Below are positions 31,703 through 40,297 of a stretch of DNA of 44,574 nt, in pieces. The stretch is from Mycobacteriales bacterium (GTDB lineage: Bacteria > Actinomycetota > Actinomycetes > Mycobacteriales > CADCTP01). The translations under genes were made by a program, and so were the position numbers. Numbering within the stretch: position 1 is the stretch's first letter; every line of letters begins with the position of its first letter. Where the stretch lies: assembly GCA_035995165.1 (NCBI GenBank), contig DASYKU010000080.1:1-44574 (forward strand), in the 5' to 3' direction. The notes below the pieces were generated by a model. The model saw only the letters and a program-made list of their open reading frames with translations, was not told the origin of the DNA and did no database searches.

Positions 31703-32356
31703 GTGCACCCTACAACTGCACGACCGCCCATGAGGGTGACTACGGACGGGGCCGGGGTGGTGTCACACGCCGGGTCCCGGTTGCTGGCCGGGTTGGCCGA
31801 CCGGACCGGGTTGACCGCGGCGTTCAGCGAGGCGCTGGCCGGGTCGCGGGAACGCCGCTCGGGTCACGACCCTGGTCGGGTCCTGACCGATATCGCGGTG
31901 TTGTTGGCGGATCGCGGGCGGTGCATCAGCGACCTGGCGGTGCTGCGGGACCAACCGGTGCTCTTCGGGCCGGTCGCGTCCACGGCGACTGCATGGCGGG
32001 TCCTGGACCAGGTCGACGCGGCCGGGCTGGACCGGTTGCGGGCGGCCCGAGCCACGGCCCGGGAACAACTGTGGGCCCAGCGCGGCGAGAGTCGACCTGC
32101 GGTTCTCCGTCGGGTTCACCATGACCGCCACCGTCCAGGCCGCGATCCTCGCGCTGCCCGAGACCGCCTGGGTCGAGGCGGTCGACGCCGACGGCAGCCT
32201 CCGCGACGGCGCGGACGTCGCCGAGCTGACCGGGATGCTCGGCGATCTCACCGGGGCCGGGTGGCCGGCCGGGATGCGGGTGATCGTGCGCCGCGAACGA
32301 CCCCACCCCGGCGCCCAGCTCACCTTCACCGACCACGACGGGTGGCGCCACCAGTC
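31703..32356 (+). pseudogene. IS1380-family transposase relic, internally deleted
   Basis: The first part reads VSHAGSRLLAGLADRTGLTA, HDPGRVLTDIAVLLADRGRC, ISDLAVLRDQPVLFGPVAST, ATAWRVLDQVDAAGLDRLRA, the N-terminus of IS1380 transposases. Near 32090 the frame changes, and a later segment begins (TVQAAILALPETAWVEAVDA, DVAELTGMLGDL, WPAGMRVIVRRERPHPGAQL, TFTDHDGWRHQ), with the intervening catalytic region missing. The end is also lost. One further short frame downstream (about 32435-32530, containing KIARAEIYALPKERDKGKVN) is coding-like but not recognised. Confidence 0.8.
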
Positions 32357-32634
32357 CCAGACCATCCACAGTAGACAGACCCGGAGACTCCGACCACCGC
32401 GCCGGCCAGTCCCACACGTCCCCACCCGCAGAACAAGCCCGCCCACCCGAACAAGATCGCCCGAGCCGAGATCTACGCATTACCTAAAGAGCGGGATAAA
32501 GGCAAGGTCAATCCTGTCGCGCGACGGGTGGCAAGGCTAGCATCGCGATCAGGGCGCGCCCCCCCGGTAGGGAGAGCAGGACTGAGGTCACTCGCTGACT
32601 CCACTCGGGCGAATGCGCACGAGGGAGAGCACGC

Positions 32635-33774
32635 ATGCCGACCGACGCCAAGCTGCATGGCCAGGCTACCAGCAAGTCGTATGGGTGGGGCTACAACAAC
32701 TACGGCGGGTTGGGTGCGGGGCACACCGCACGGGTGCTGTCGCCGACGCGGGTCGGGCTGCCGCCGGGCACGGTCGACGTGCAGGGAGGCACCGACTTCA
32801 CTGTCGCGCTGACCGATGCCGGGCAGGTGTTCACGTGGGGTGGCAACCGGTGGGGTCAGCTGGGTGACGGTACGACGCGGCACCGCTTCGCTCCTGACCA
32901 GGTGGTGCTGCAGGGTCACCCGCACATCGTGGCGATCGCCGTGGGTGACGATCATGTGGTCGCGTTGAGCAAGGACGGTCTGGTCTACGGGTGGGGCCGT
33001 AACGACCTGGGCCAGGTGGGGTCGGGGCCGCTGGCGGATCGGTGTCTGCGCCCGGTCTCGGTGAAGGTGCCCGGCGACGGCAAGGTCACCAAGATCGCGA
33101 CGGGCAACGCGTGCTCGTTCGCGGTGCGTACGACCGGCGCGCTGTATGCCTGGGGACATGCCACTCCGTTGGGGGATGCGGTCCCGTCGGGTGGGGTGGG
33201 GGCGACTCGCGGCGGGGTGGGGACGGTGGCCGCGCCGGTCCGGCTGACCCTGCCGGGTGGTGCGGGGGCCGAGCTGGTGGATGCGGGGCAACGGCATCTG
33301 GTGGTGGTGACCCCCGATGGCGAGCTGGTGACCTTCGGCGTGAACGCGTTCGGGCGTGCGATGCCGCAGACGCTGACGTTGCATCCGTCATGGGGTCGGG
33401 TGAGCTCGTTGAGTGCGGGTGACAATCACACGCTGGCCTTGACCACGCGGGGGGTGGTGCTGGCGTGGGGTCTGAACAGGTTCGGCCAGCTGGGCACCGG
33501 CGACACCAGTCACCACGAGGAGCCGGTGAAGGTCGTCGTCCCGGGTTTCAGGGGGCGGGTGGTGCAGGTCCTGGCGGGTGGTGACACCTCGTATCTGCGG
33601 GCGCCGAACCGGGTTTACGCGTGGGGTCACTCCGGCTGGGGTCAGCACGGCACCGGCGGCACCGACGACGTGCTGCGCGCGCGCCGGGTCCCGATGCCCG
33701 ACCACGTCAAGCTCCTCGGTCTGCACATCGGTCGCTACCACTCCTTCGCCACCCTCACGTCTGTCGGACGATGA
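32635..33774 (+). CDS. RCC1-repeat seven-bladed beta-propeller protein
   Basis: The predicted 379-residue product consists almost wholly of RCC1 (ATS1) repeats. Seven blade motifs are seen: YGWGYNNYGGLGAG, FTWGGNRWGQLGDG, YGWGRNDLGQVGSG, YAWGHATPLGD, VTFGVNAFGRAMP, LAWGLNRFGQLGTG and YAWGHSGWGQHGTG. No signal peptide or membrane segment is present, so it should be cytoplasmic unless exported with its partner. RCC1 propellers bind proteins or nucleic acids; no catalytic role can be assigned. ATG 32635 follows GAGGGAG by about 7 bases. The stop overlaps a possible ATG of the next gene (ATGA at 33771-33774), so the two are almost certainly one transcript. IS debris ends about 280 bp upstream. 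Confidence 0.9.
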   Translation: MPTDAKLHGQATSKSYGWGYNNYGGLGAGHTARVLSPTRVGLPPGTVDVQGGTDFTVALTDAGQVFTWGGNRWGQLGDGTTRHRFAPDQVVLQGHPHIVAIAVGDDHVVALSKDGLVYGWGRNDLGQVGSGPLADRCLRPVSVKVPGDGKVTKIATGNACSFAVRTTGALYAWGHATPLGDAVPSGGVGATRGGVGTVAAPVRLTLPGGAGAELVDAGQRHLVVVTPDGELVTFGVNAFGRAMPQTLTLHPSWGRVSSLSAGDNHTLALTTRGVVLAWGLNRFGQLGTGDTSHHEEPVKVVVPGFRGRVVQVLAGGDTSYLRAPNRVYAWGHSGWGQHGTGGTDDVLRARRVPMPDHVKLLGLHIGRYHSFATLTSVGR

Positions 33775-33827
33775 CCGGCTCCGGTGGGTCTCAGCTTCCT
33801 CGCACCGTCGGAAAGGACCCCACCACG

Positions 33828-36800
33828 ATGAGCGACAGCGGTCCCGTCTCCCCGGCCCAGGGCGCCATCGAAGGGTTCGCGAGACGGCATCCACGCCGGC
33901 CGACCTCCGGCTCGCCCGGCTCGCCCGGTGTGGGGCGTCGCAGCGTCCTGGCCGGCCCCGGCCTCGGCACCCCGGGTGCCATGGCGGCAGGCGACCTGCC
34001 GGCTCCAGGTCCGGCGGCCGCCGCCACGGGGACCACCCTGCCGGCCCCGGCGCCCGCTACGTCGGTGACACCCAACCCGAGCCCGTTCACCGTGCGCGCC
34101 TCGTGCAACTTGACCGAGGACTACTTCCTGACCAGCGAGATCCTGCTCGACATCAGCAACGGCGACCGCGTCATCCCGTTCGTCAACCCGATGAACGGCA
34201 ACGTCGTCGAGGCGATCGTGTTCAGCGCAAGCATCAACGACAACCCGGCCTCGGTCAGCCATCTGCAGCGCAACCTGTCGGTCCCCTCGGGCTGGAGCTT
34301 CACCCAGATCGACACCAGCGCGTACGCACCGTATCCGATCGATATCGCGGTCGCCGCCGACGACTCGACCGTCTACCTGATGGTGCTCACCGACCCGAGC
34401 AGCAGTCCCGGTGCTGCCTGGCTCACCCAGCTCGACTCGGCCACGGAGTGGGATGCCGGCTACGGCGCGAGCTACGACGACCTCGGCTACATCGACCTCG
34501 ACATCAGCCCCGAGGACGCCACCTTCGGGGCGCTCAAGGGCGGCATCGACCCCGCCGGTCACGCGTACTTCTACGCGTCGGCGGTGGAAGACCAGACGAC
34601 GTATCTGGTCGGCTGGGTGACCGGACCCGGCTGGAGCTCGGGCGACTTCAACTACCAGCTGCTGCAGACCCTCGACTCCACGTCCGCTGCGGCCGCCGAC
34701 TACATCGTGCTCTTCGACACCAGCGCGAGCGCCAACCCGGTCGGCTACTCGCTCGTGCTGACCACGGACGGCAACCTGACCGGCTACACGGAGGTTCCCT
34801 TCAGTGACCAGGCCACTGCGCAGTTCAACGACGGCTCCATCAACGACGACATCGGTTCCATCGACGTCACCGAGCTGATCTGGGCCTGGGCCACGCCGGG
34901 CAGCACCACCGGGCAGCCCGGCTACGCCTTGCAGTGGACGAACGACCCGGCCAACAACATCACGGCCGGCACCGTCTTCGTCGACGAGAACGGCAACGAC
35001 CAGATCCTGTCCGACCAGTCCACGGTGGGGAACAACGCGGTCAGCGTGTGGCAGTCCAGCGGGCTGTGGACCGTCAACCTGCTCGACGCGAACGACACCC
35101 TGAGCACCACCGCCCAATACACCGACCAGAACAACGACGCGCAATGGGGCTCGGCCATCCCCATCGGCGTCGGTCTCGCCGCGGTGTTCAGCGTGCCCAC
35201 CGACCCGAACCAAACCACCCTGTTCGCCGTCGACCCGGGCGGTGTGCTGAACGTGCTGACCAAGTCCGTCACGGGCTGGACCCAGAACGTCGTCCACCAG
35301 GACGCCGCGACGAGCCTCGAGGTCGTCTCCTGGCGCTGCGAGCTCGGCCTGTACGACGCCAACGGCGTCGGCGTGGGCAGCGGCAACGGTTCCATCGAGC
35401 TCGGCACCAGCCTGCCCATCGACATCTGGCAGAACAACACCTCGATCGTCCTGCTCCCCAGCAGCCCCGTCACGCTGACCCAGGCCGCCAGCGGGGAGCT
35501 CAGCGTGAGCATCCCCACCAGCGAGCTCGACACCGCCCAGCTCACGGCACTGCCCCTGGACGCCGACGGCAAGCCGAACGGCCCGCCGCTGACCATCGTG
35601 CCGAACACCGACGTCCAGGGTTTCCTCGCCGGCACCAGCCCGCTCAACAGCGTCGGCGGCACGCCGCTGACCGGCACCGCGCTCATGGGCGCGCAGAACG
35701 GGACCTGGGACGGCAACACCCAGAGCTACGCCCCGTCGGCTCCGCTCATGCCCACCCTGGTCACGGCCGGCACCGCAGCGTCGGACCAGGTCGCCACCGC
35801 TATGGCCCATGTCATGTCGCTGCCCACGAACAACCCCAACGACCCGACCAACCCCAGTGGCACAGCTCAGGCCGGTCTGCTGGACTTCACCGGCTCGGCG
35901 CCGTCCTTCGCGACCAGCAGCGACCCGACGGCGTACGACTCGCACAAGACCGGCGACACCCACTGGTGGGACAAGGCGGAGCACGACGCCAAGTCCGCCT
36001 ACCACGGTCTGCGCCACGCCGCCATGGCGGTCAAGAAGATGATCACCACGTGGGCCGCGGACGCGGCGCAGTGGACGATCAACCTGGTCATCGACCTGGG
36101 CGACGGCATCGAACGACTCATGAACTGGGTCGTGAGCGGGATCGAGGACGCCTACCACGCGGTCAGCAGCTTCTTCGTCTCCCTCGGCACCGACATCGAG
36201 CACGTCTGGAACTGGGTCAAGGACGTCGTCCTGAGCGCTCTGGTCGATGCCGGCAGCAACGCGAAGTACATGGAGGCGTGGGTCGAGAACCTCGTGGACT
36301 TCACCGTCGACGCCATCAACAGCCTCGAGCACCAGGCCGACAACTTCTTCAAGAACCTCGAGACCGATGTGAACACCAAGCTCACCACGCTGCAGGACCA
36401 GCTGGAGGACGAGCTGTTCGGCACGCACACCGAGCAGCCCACACCGGACTCGGGGACCGGTGGCGACGACTCGAAGTCGCACTTCAAGGGAGCCCAGGAC
36501 GTTTTCCACTTCCTGGGTCACTCGCCGGGCAAGTGGTTCATGAAGAAGCTCACCTCCGACCTGGGCGCGCTGGAAGGCGGGGCCCTGGACGCGATCCAGT
36601 ACTCGAACTTCTCCGCGTTCGCCACCGACCTCGCCAACGACGTGGACGAGGTGGTCGACACCATCGTCGACATGGCGAAGCTCCTCGCCGACCTGCTGGA
36701 GGACGCAGCGACCTCCGCCACGTCGTTCAACGCGGAGAAGATGACCGACCTGTTCACCGGGTTCGAGAACGTCGCCGACGACGTCCTCACCCTCCTGGAC

Positions 36801-37739
36801 GACCTGGTCGACAGCCTGCTCGACCTGCTGAAGGCCTTTATCGAGTCGCTCAACGACCTGATCACCTCGGAGTTCCCACCTCCCTTCATCGGGGAGCTCC
36901 TCAGGCTGGTCGGGGTCGACTGGACGCCCCGCGTGCTCCACCTCACTGCCTTGGCCGTCGCCTACCCGGCCAGCATGCTGCATGCCCTGTGGGCCGTCGC
37001 CGCGGGCGACGGCACCAAGCCCTTGTTCCCCTTCGACCAGCCGACGAGCAATGCAGCGGTCGGCTCCAGCGACGCGGACTGGGCCGGGTTCGGACTCGAC
37101 GTCGCGGCAGCGGTCACCCAGTTCGTGTGGGCCACCAACGAAGCCGGGATCGAGATGATCGCCTACACCGGCGGGACGCCGACCCCGTTCGATTTAACGC
37201 TGCTGGACTTCTTCACCCTGATCGACATCATCTGCCCGATGCTGATCATGATCTTCCAGTGGCCTGTGCCACCGGGCAACACCGGCCAGACCCCCGCGCC
37301 CCTCCACGACCGCGACTTCGAAGACGGCGCACTCTGGGGCAACGAGTACAAGCTGTTGTACCCGTCCATGATCGCCGGAGTCATTCCCTGGCTGATGGAG
37401 GCTGCCGGCTTCGTCATCGCGTCCTTCGACAAAAAGGCCGGGAAGAGGTTCAACGACAACGCGGTCCCGACCTTGCAGAGCCTTGCCTCGTTCGCCAACC
37501 TCCTGCTCGGTTCGTGGTACTCCTACTCCAACGCCACGAACGACGGCGAGAAGACACTGGCGATCATCCCGCCGGTCATCTCCGACCTCTCCTACATCGA
37601 CGCCGTCATCGCTGCTGGCTACACCCTCAACGCGCTGGGCAACGACACCGCGTGGATCAAGTTCTACATCGACACCTTCGGCAACTACGCCACCGTCGCC
37701 ATCGACATCGGTGAGGCGATCGCTGCGGTCGCCGAGTGA
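33828..37739 (+). CDS. Giant Tat-signal protein with beta-rich N-terminus and amphipathic/hydrophobic helical C-terminus, unknown function
   Basis: A predicted 1303-residue protein. Residues 36-55 (GRRSVLAGPGLGTPGAMAAG) resemble a twin-arginine export signal, preceded by a polar Arg/Pro-rich leader. Residues about 75-560 are Asp/Asn/Thr-rich strands with propeller-like repeats (VAADDSTVYLMVLTD, PAGHAYFYASAVEDQTTYLV, TLFAVDPGGVLNVLTKS). An Ig-like block (about 500-590) precedes a helical region from about 705 (HWWDKAEHDAKSAYHGLRHA, IEHVWNWVKDVVLSALVDAG, INSLEHQADNFFKNLETDVN, VDSLLDLLKAFIESLNDLI). More hydrophobic helices run to the end. No enzyme motif is recognised; the helical part resembles pore- or membrane-inserting modules, but that is inference. 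Start: ATG 33828 with GAAAGGA upstream; an in-frame ATG at 33771 overlaps the RCC1 stop and would add 19 residues. Confidence 0.8.
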   Translation: MSDSGPVSPAQGAIEGFARRHPRRPTSGSPGSPGVGRRSVLAGPGLGTPGAMAAGDLPAPGPAAAATGTTLPAPAPATSVTPNPSPFTVRASCNLTEDYFLTSEILLDISNGDRVIPFVNPMNGNVVEAIVFSASINDNPASVSHLQRNLSVPSGWSFTQIDTSAYAPYPIDIAVAADDSTVYLMVLTDPSSSPGAAWLTQLDSATEWDAGYGASYDDLGYIDLDISPEDATFGALKGGIDPAGHAYFYASAVEDQTTYLVGWVTGPGWSSGDFNYQLLQTLDSTSAAAADYIVLFDTSASANPVGYSLVLTTDGNLTGYTEVPFSDQATAQFNDGSINDDIGSIDVTELIWAWATPGSTTGQPGYALQWTNDPANNITAGTVFVDENGNDQILSDQSTVGNNAVSVWQSSGLWTVNLLDANDTLSTTAQYTDQNNDAQWGSAIPIGVGLAAVFSVPTDPNQTTLFAVDPGGVLNVLTKSVTGWTQNVVHQDAATSLEVVSWRCELGLYDANGVGVGSGNGSIELGTSLPIDIWQNNTSIVLLPSSPVTLTQAASGELSVSIPTSELDTAQLTALPLDADGKPNGPPLTIVPNTDVQGFLAGTSPLNSVGGTPLTGTALMGAQNGTWDGNTQSYAPSAPLMPTLVTAGTAASDQVATAMAHVMSLPTNNPNDPTNPSGTAQAGLLDFTGSAPSFATSSDPTAYDSHKTGDTHWWDKAEHDAKSAYHGLRHAAMAVKKMITTWAADAAQWTINLVIDLGDGIERLMNWVVSGIEDAYHAVSSFFVSLGTDIEHVWNWVKDVVLSALVDAGSNAKYMEAWVENLVDFTVDAINSLEHQADNFFKNLETDVNTKLTTLQDQLEDELFGTHTEQPTPDSGTGGDDSKSHFKGAQDVFHFLGHSPGKWFMKKLTSDLGALEGGALDAIQYSNFSAFATDLANDVDEVVDTIVDMAKLLADLLEDAATSATSFNAEKMTDLFTGFENVADDVLTLLDDLVDSLLDLLKAFIESLNDLITSEFPPPFIGELLRLVGVDWTPRVLHLTALAVAYPASMLHALWAVAAGDGTKPLFPFDQPTSNAAVGSSDADWAGFGLDVAAAVTQFVWATNEAGIEMIAYTGGTPTPFDLTLLDFFTLIDIICPMLIMIFQWPVPPGNTGQTPAPLHDRDFEDGALWGNEYKLLYPSMIAGVIPWLMEAAGFVIASFDKKAGKRFNDNAVPTLQSLASFANLLLGSWYSYSNATNDGEKTLAIIPPVISDLSYIDAVIAAGYTLNALGNDTAWIKFYIDTFGNYATVAIDIGEAIAAVAE

Positions 37740-37828
37740 CACCCATAACCACTGCTTCGTGAAGGGACGAGCATGTCGATCCGCACGGGGACCGGTGCAT
37801 CCGCGGAACCCCGGCGGAGGCAGCGGGT

Positions 37829-38245
37829 TTGGCTGAGGAGGCTGGACGGGTGCGTCGACCTCGAGCCGTCCGTCCGAACGTCGACCGGTCGGCGTCTGCC
37901 GGGTTCCGGTTCCCACCCGAGGTGGTCACGGTCGCGGTCCGCTGGTACCTCCGATACAGCCTCTCCTACCGGGACCTGGAAGAGCTGTTAGCCGAACGCG
38001 GCGTCGAGGTCGACCACGTCGCCGTCCACCGGTGGGTACAGCGGTTCACGCCGCTGTTCGCCGACGCCGCGCGTCCGCTCCGGCACGCCACTGGCGTATC
38101 GGTGGTTCGTCGATGAAACGTCCGTGAAGATCGCCGGCCGGTGGCCGTACCTCTACCGCGCGGTCGACCGGTACGGGCGGGTCATCGACGTACTGCTGTC
38201 CGAACAGCGGGACACCGCCGCCGCCCGCTCCCAACTGGTTCGTAT
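37829..38245 (+). pseudogene. IS6-family transposase relic, frameshifted, C-terminus missing
   Basis: The frame reads GFRFPPEVVTVAVRWYLRYS, LSYRDLEELLAERGVEVDHV, AVHRWVQRFTPLFADAARPL. After a one-base shift near 38100 it reads WFVDETSVKIAGRWPYLYRA, VDRYGRVIDVLLSEQRDTAA. This is the first half of an IS6 (IS26/IS240-type) DDE transposase, including the first catalytic Asp (FVDET). The second half is gone; sequence passes directly into the end of the oxidoreductase gene on the other strand. Confidence 0.85.
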
Positions 38246-38268
38246 CGCGGCGCGCCGAACCGGCGGGG

Positions 38269-39363
38269 TCAGGACCATGTCGGCCTTGCAGGCTGCAGTG
38301 CCCGGCTGATCGGCTTGAGCGTGCCATCGCCGGTGGTGGCGAGTTCTCCGCGACCGGTCTCGGGCGCGGTGCTCGGTGCTGCGGCCAGGAGGGTGGCCTC
38401 GATGCTCGACCAGGACATGCCTGGTGGCAGAAGGATCGTGACGATGTCGGCGGCCTGCTCCCAGGCCGTGAGCTGCTGCCGGATCTGGTCGCCGGTCCCG
38501 TAGGCGGCGAGTTGGTCGAGGATGACCTGGGCCTCGCGCGGAACGATCCCACGTTGTGGGCTGGGCCGCGGGTTTGCGGCCAGGACCGCTGCGACCTCGG
38601 TGGCATAGCCCTGGCCGGACAGGGAATTGAGATAGACGTCGCCCATGGCGCCTAGGTACCAGGCGATGCAGGATGCGACGGTGGCCCGGCCCGCGTCAGC
38701 GTTCTCGCCGGCCGCGGTGATGGGCCCGGCCACGACCGTGAGGGGTTTCGCGCCTGGTGCAGTGGTTTCGCGGAGCCGGTTGAGCTCGGCGGCGCGGGCC
38801 GGGAGACGGTCGCGGGCCACCAGTGCCGGGATCCAGCCGTCGCCGAGCTCGGCGGCCACCCGGGCGGTGTGGGGGCCCAGCGCGGCGACCCAGATGGGCA
38901 GCTCGGGAGCGGGCGGCTGGCCCAGGCGGAGTGGACGCGCGCCCGAAGGCCGGCGGAGCTGGGCGGGCAGGCCGTCGAGGAGGGCGCGGACACCGGTCAC
39001 GGTGTCGCGCAGCTTTCCGGCCGGGTGCTCGAACGGGATGTCGTGGAACCCCTCTGCCAGTGCTTTGGTGCTGGCGCCCAGGCCCAGCACATACCGCCCG
39101 CCGCAGATCTGCTGGAGAGTGGCGGCGGTCATCGCCAGCGTCGCCGGGGTGCGTCCCCAGACGGACAGAACGCCGGAGGCGACCTGGATCGTGGTGGTGC
39201 GCAGCCCGATCTCGGCCAGCACAGGGGTCGAGTCCAGACCCCAGCCCTCGGGCACCACGAAGACCTCATAGCCCAGCTCGTCGGCGAGGATGGCGGCTCG
39301 GACGATGACATCTCGCCTGGTCTCCATCGGCGTGAGCCCCACACCGCGGCGCTGCGTCGTCAT
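38269..39363 (-). CDS. LLM-class (luciferase-like) F420/FMN-dependent oxidoreductase
   Basis: The 364-residue product has the bacterial-luciferase TIM-barrel pattern: AAILADELGYEVFVVPEGWG, TTTIQVASGVLSVWGRTPAT, LAMTAATLQQICGGRYVLGL, GASTKALAEGFHDIPFEHP, PELPIWVAALGPHTARVAAE and LGDGWIPALV. Most actinomycete members use F420 or FMN for hydride transfer or monooxygenation of small molecules; the substrate is not predictable. ATG 39363 overlaps the stop of the upstream hotdog gene (ATGA), implying coupled translation and a shared pathway. The C-terminus, near the IS6 debris, carries a basic extension after STAPETGRGE. It may be a few residues longer or shorter than the ancestor because of the insertion. 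Confidence 0.85.
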   Translation of the reverse strand: MTTQRRGVGLTPMETRRDVIVRAAILADELGYEVFVVPEGWGLDSTPVLAEIGLRTTTIQVASGVLSVWGRTPATLAMTAATLQQICGGRYVLGLGASTKALAEGFHDIPFEHPAGKLRDTVTGVRALLDGLPAQLRRPSGARPLRLGQPPAPELPIWVAALGPHTARVAAELGDGWIPALVARDRLPARAAELNRLRETTAPGAKPLTVVAGPITAAGENADAGRATVASCIAWYLGAMGDVYLNSLSGQGYATEVAAVLAANPRPSPQRGIVPREAQVILDQLAAYGTGDQIRQQLTAWEQAADIVTILLPPGMSWSSIEATLLAAAPSTAPETGRGELATTGDGTLKPISRALQPARPTWS

Positions 39364-40175
39364 GACGCTTCGTCCCCAGCCAGCGTCGGAACGGGCCGTG
39401 GCGTGGTTATCCACACGGTCCAGGCCACGGCGGCTACCTCGCCGGCAGGACCGAGTAGTGCCGACCCGGCGGTGAGCTTGCGGCCTTCACCCCCGCCCGG
39501 CCAGGCGATCACCCGGCACTGGTCGCCCGGCGCAGGCAGCATCGCCAGGCTCGCCGTCATCCGGCCGAGCACGATCGCGGTGTCCTTGCCCAGGCAGGCG
39601 TCCTCGGCGGCTGCGATTCCGCTGGGACAGTCGAGCGCCGCCCAGACCACTTCCGGCCGCACCCTCCCGTCCGTGCCGGCAACCGAGGAATCTGGGGTCC
39701 ACGGCGCCGCCCACACGGCTCGGCCAGGCACAGGCCCGGGGAAGATCCGTAGCCCGTCGCCGGGCAGGCGACTCATCCCGCAGACAAAGCAGTGGGGGAA
39801 GATCGGGTCCTGGAAATATGGTGCGCGGCCGGCCGCCATGCACGCCTCCGCCATCGAAACCGGGCGTGGTATCTCCACCGCCGGCGGCCCGGGCGAGGGG
39901 GTCGCCTCTGCTATCAGCGTGCAGCCGTCAAGGATGCGCAGCGAGCGGTCATCGCCCTGTTCGACGGCCATCGGCCTGGCCAGCGGCGGCGGCCGGCGCA
40001 GCGTGACCGTCGCCGGGCCATCGGCGTACGCGGCAATGCGTCCGCAGACGTAGCCACCGTTACCGCTGCGCGAGGGGCCGCGGAACCGGGACGGGATGAT
40101 CAGCCCGGGCGTTCGGGCCAGTGGTGAGCGTTCGCCTGGCCTCGGAGGACAGGCCGACTCGGCGATGTGTGACAT
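39360..40175 (-). CDS. Hotdog-fold (thioesterase-superfamily-like) protein
   Basis: The predicted 271-residue product contains RFRGPSRSGNGGYVCGRIAA followed by ATVTLRRPPPLARPM and DGCTLIAEATPSPGP. This is the opening of an acyl-CoA-thioesterase-like hotdog domain (F-x-G-P-x-x-x-x-N-G-G-Y-x-x-G). A second half-repeat follows PHCFVCG, with VRPEVVWAALDCPSGIAAAE and RKLTAGSALLGPAGEVAAVA. Relatives are annotated as hypothetical or thioesterase proteins; acyl-CoA or acyl-ester hydrolysis is an inference. The ribosome site before ATG 40175 is weak. The stop overlaps the oxidoreductase start, so the two proteins are made together and likely act on the same acyl substrate. An upstream regulator gene points the same way. 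Confidence 0.65.
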   Translation of the reverse strand: MSHIAESACPPRPGERSPLARTPGLIIPSRFRGPSRSGNGGYVCGRIAAYADGPATVTLRRPPPLARPMAVEQGDDRSLRILDGCTLIAEATPSPGPPAVEIPRPVSMAEACMAAGRAPYFQDPIFPHCFVCGMSRLPGDGLRIFPGPVPGRAVWAAPWTPDSSVAGTDGRVRPEVVWAALDCPSGIAAAEDACLGKDTAIVLGRMTASLAMLPAPGDQCRVIAWPGGGEGRKLTAGSALLGPAGEVAAVAWTVWITTPRPVPTLAGDEAS

Positions 40176-40297
40176 GGCTCGACGCTAGGACCACCGGGGC
40201 CTGATGCGGCATCGGGTGAACTACGGACACATGGCCGCGTCCTTCTCCGTTCGCGGTGCTCTCGCCGGCTCCCGCGTCGGGCGAATTACCCAGTCAT

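Noticed and set aside
33735-36983. A 1082-codon minus-strand open frame opposite the giant protein
   Set aside because: Val/Gly/Arg/Asp-biased translation without motifs. The plus strand has a ribosome site, an export signal and normal amino-acid use.
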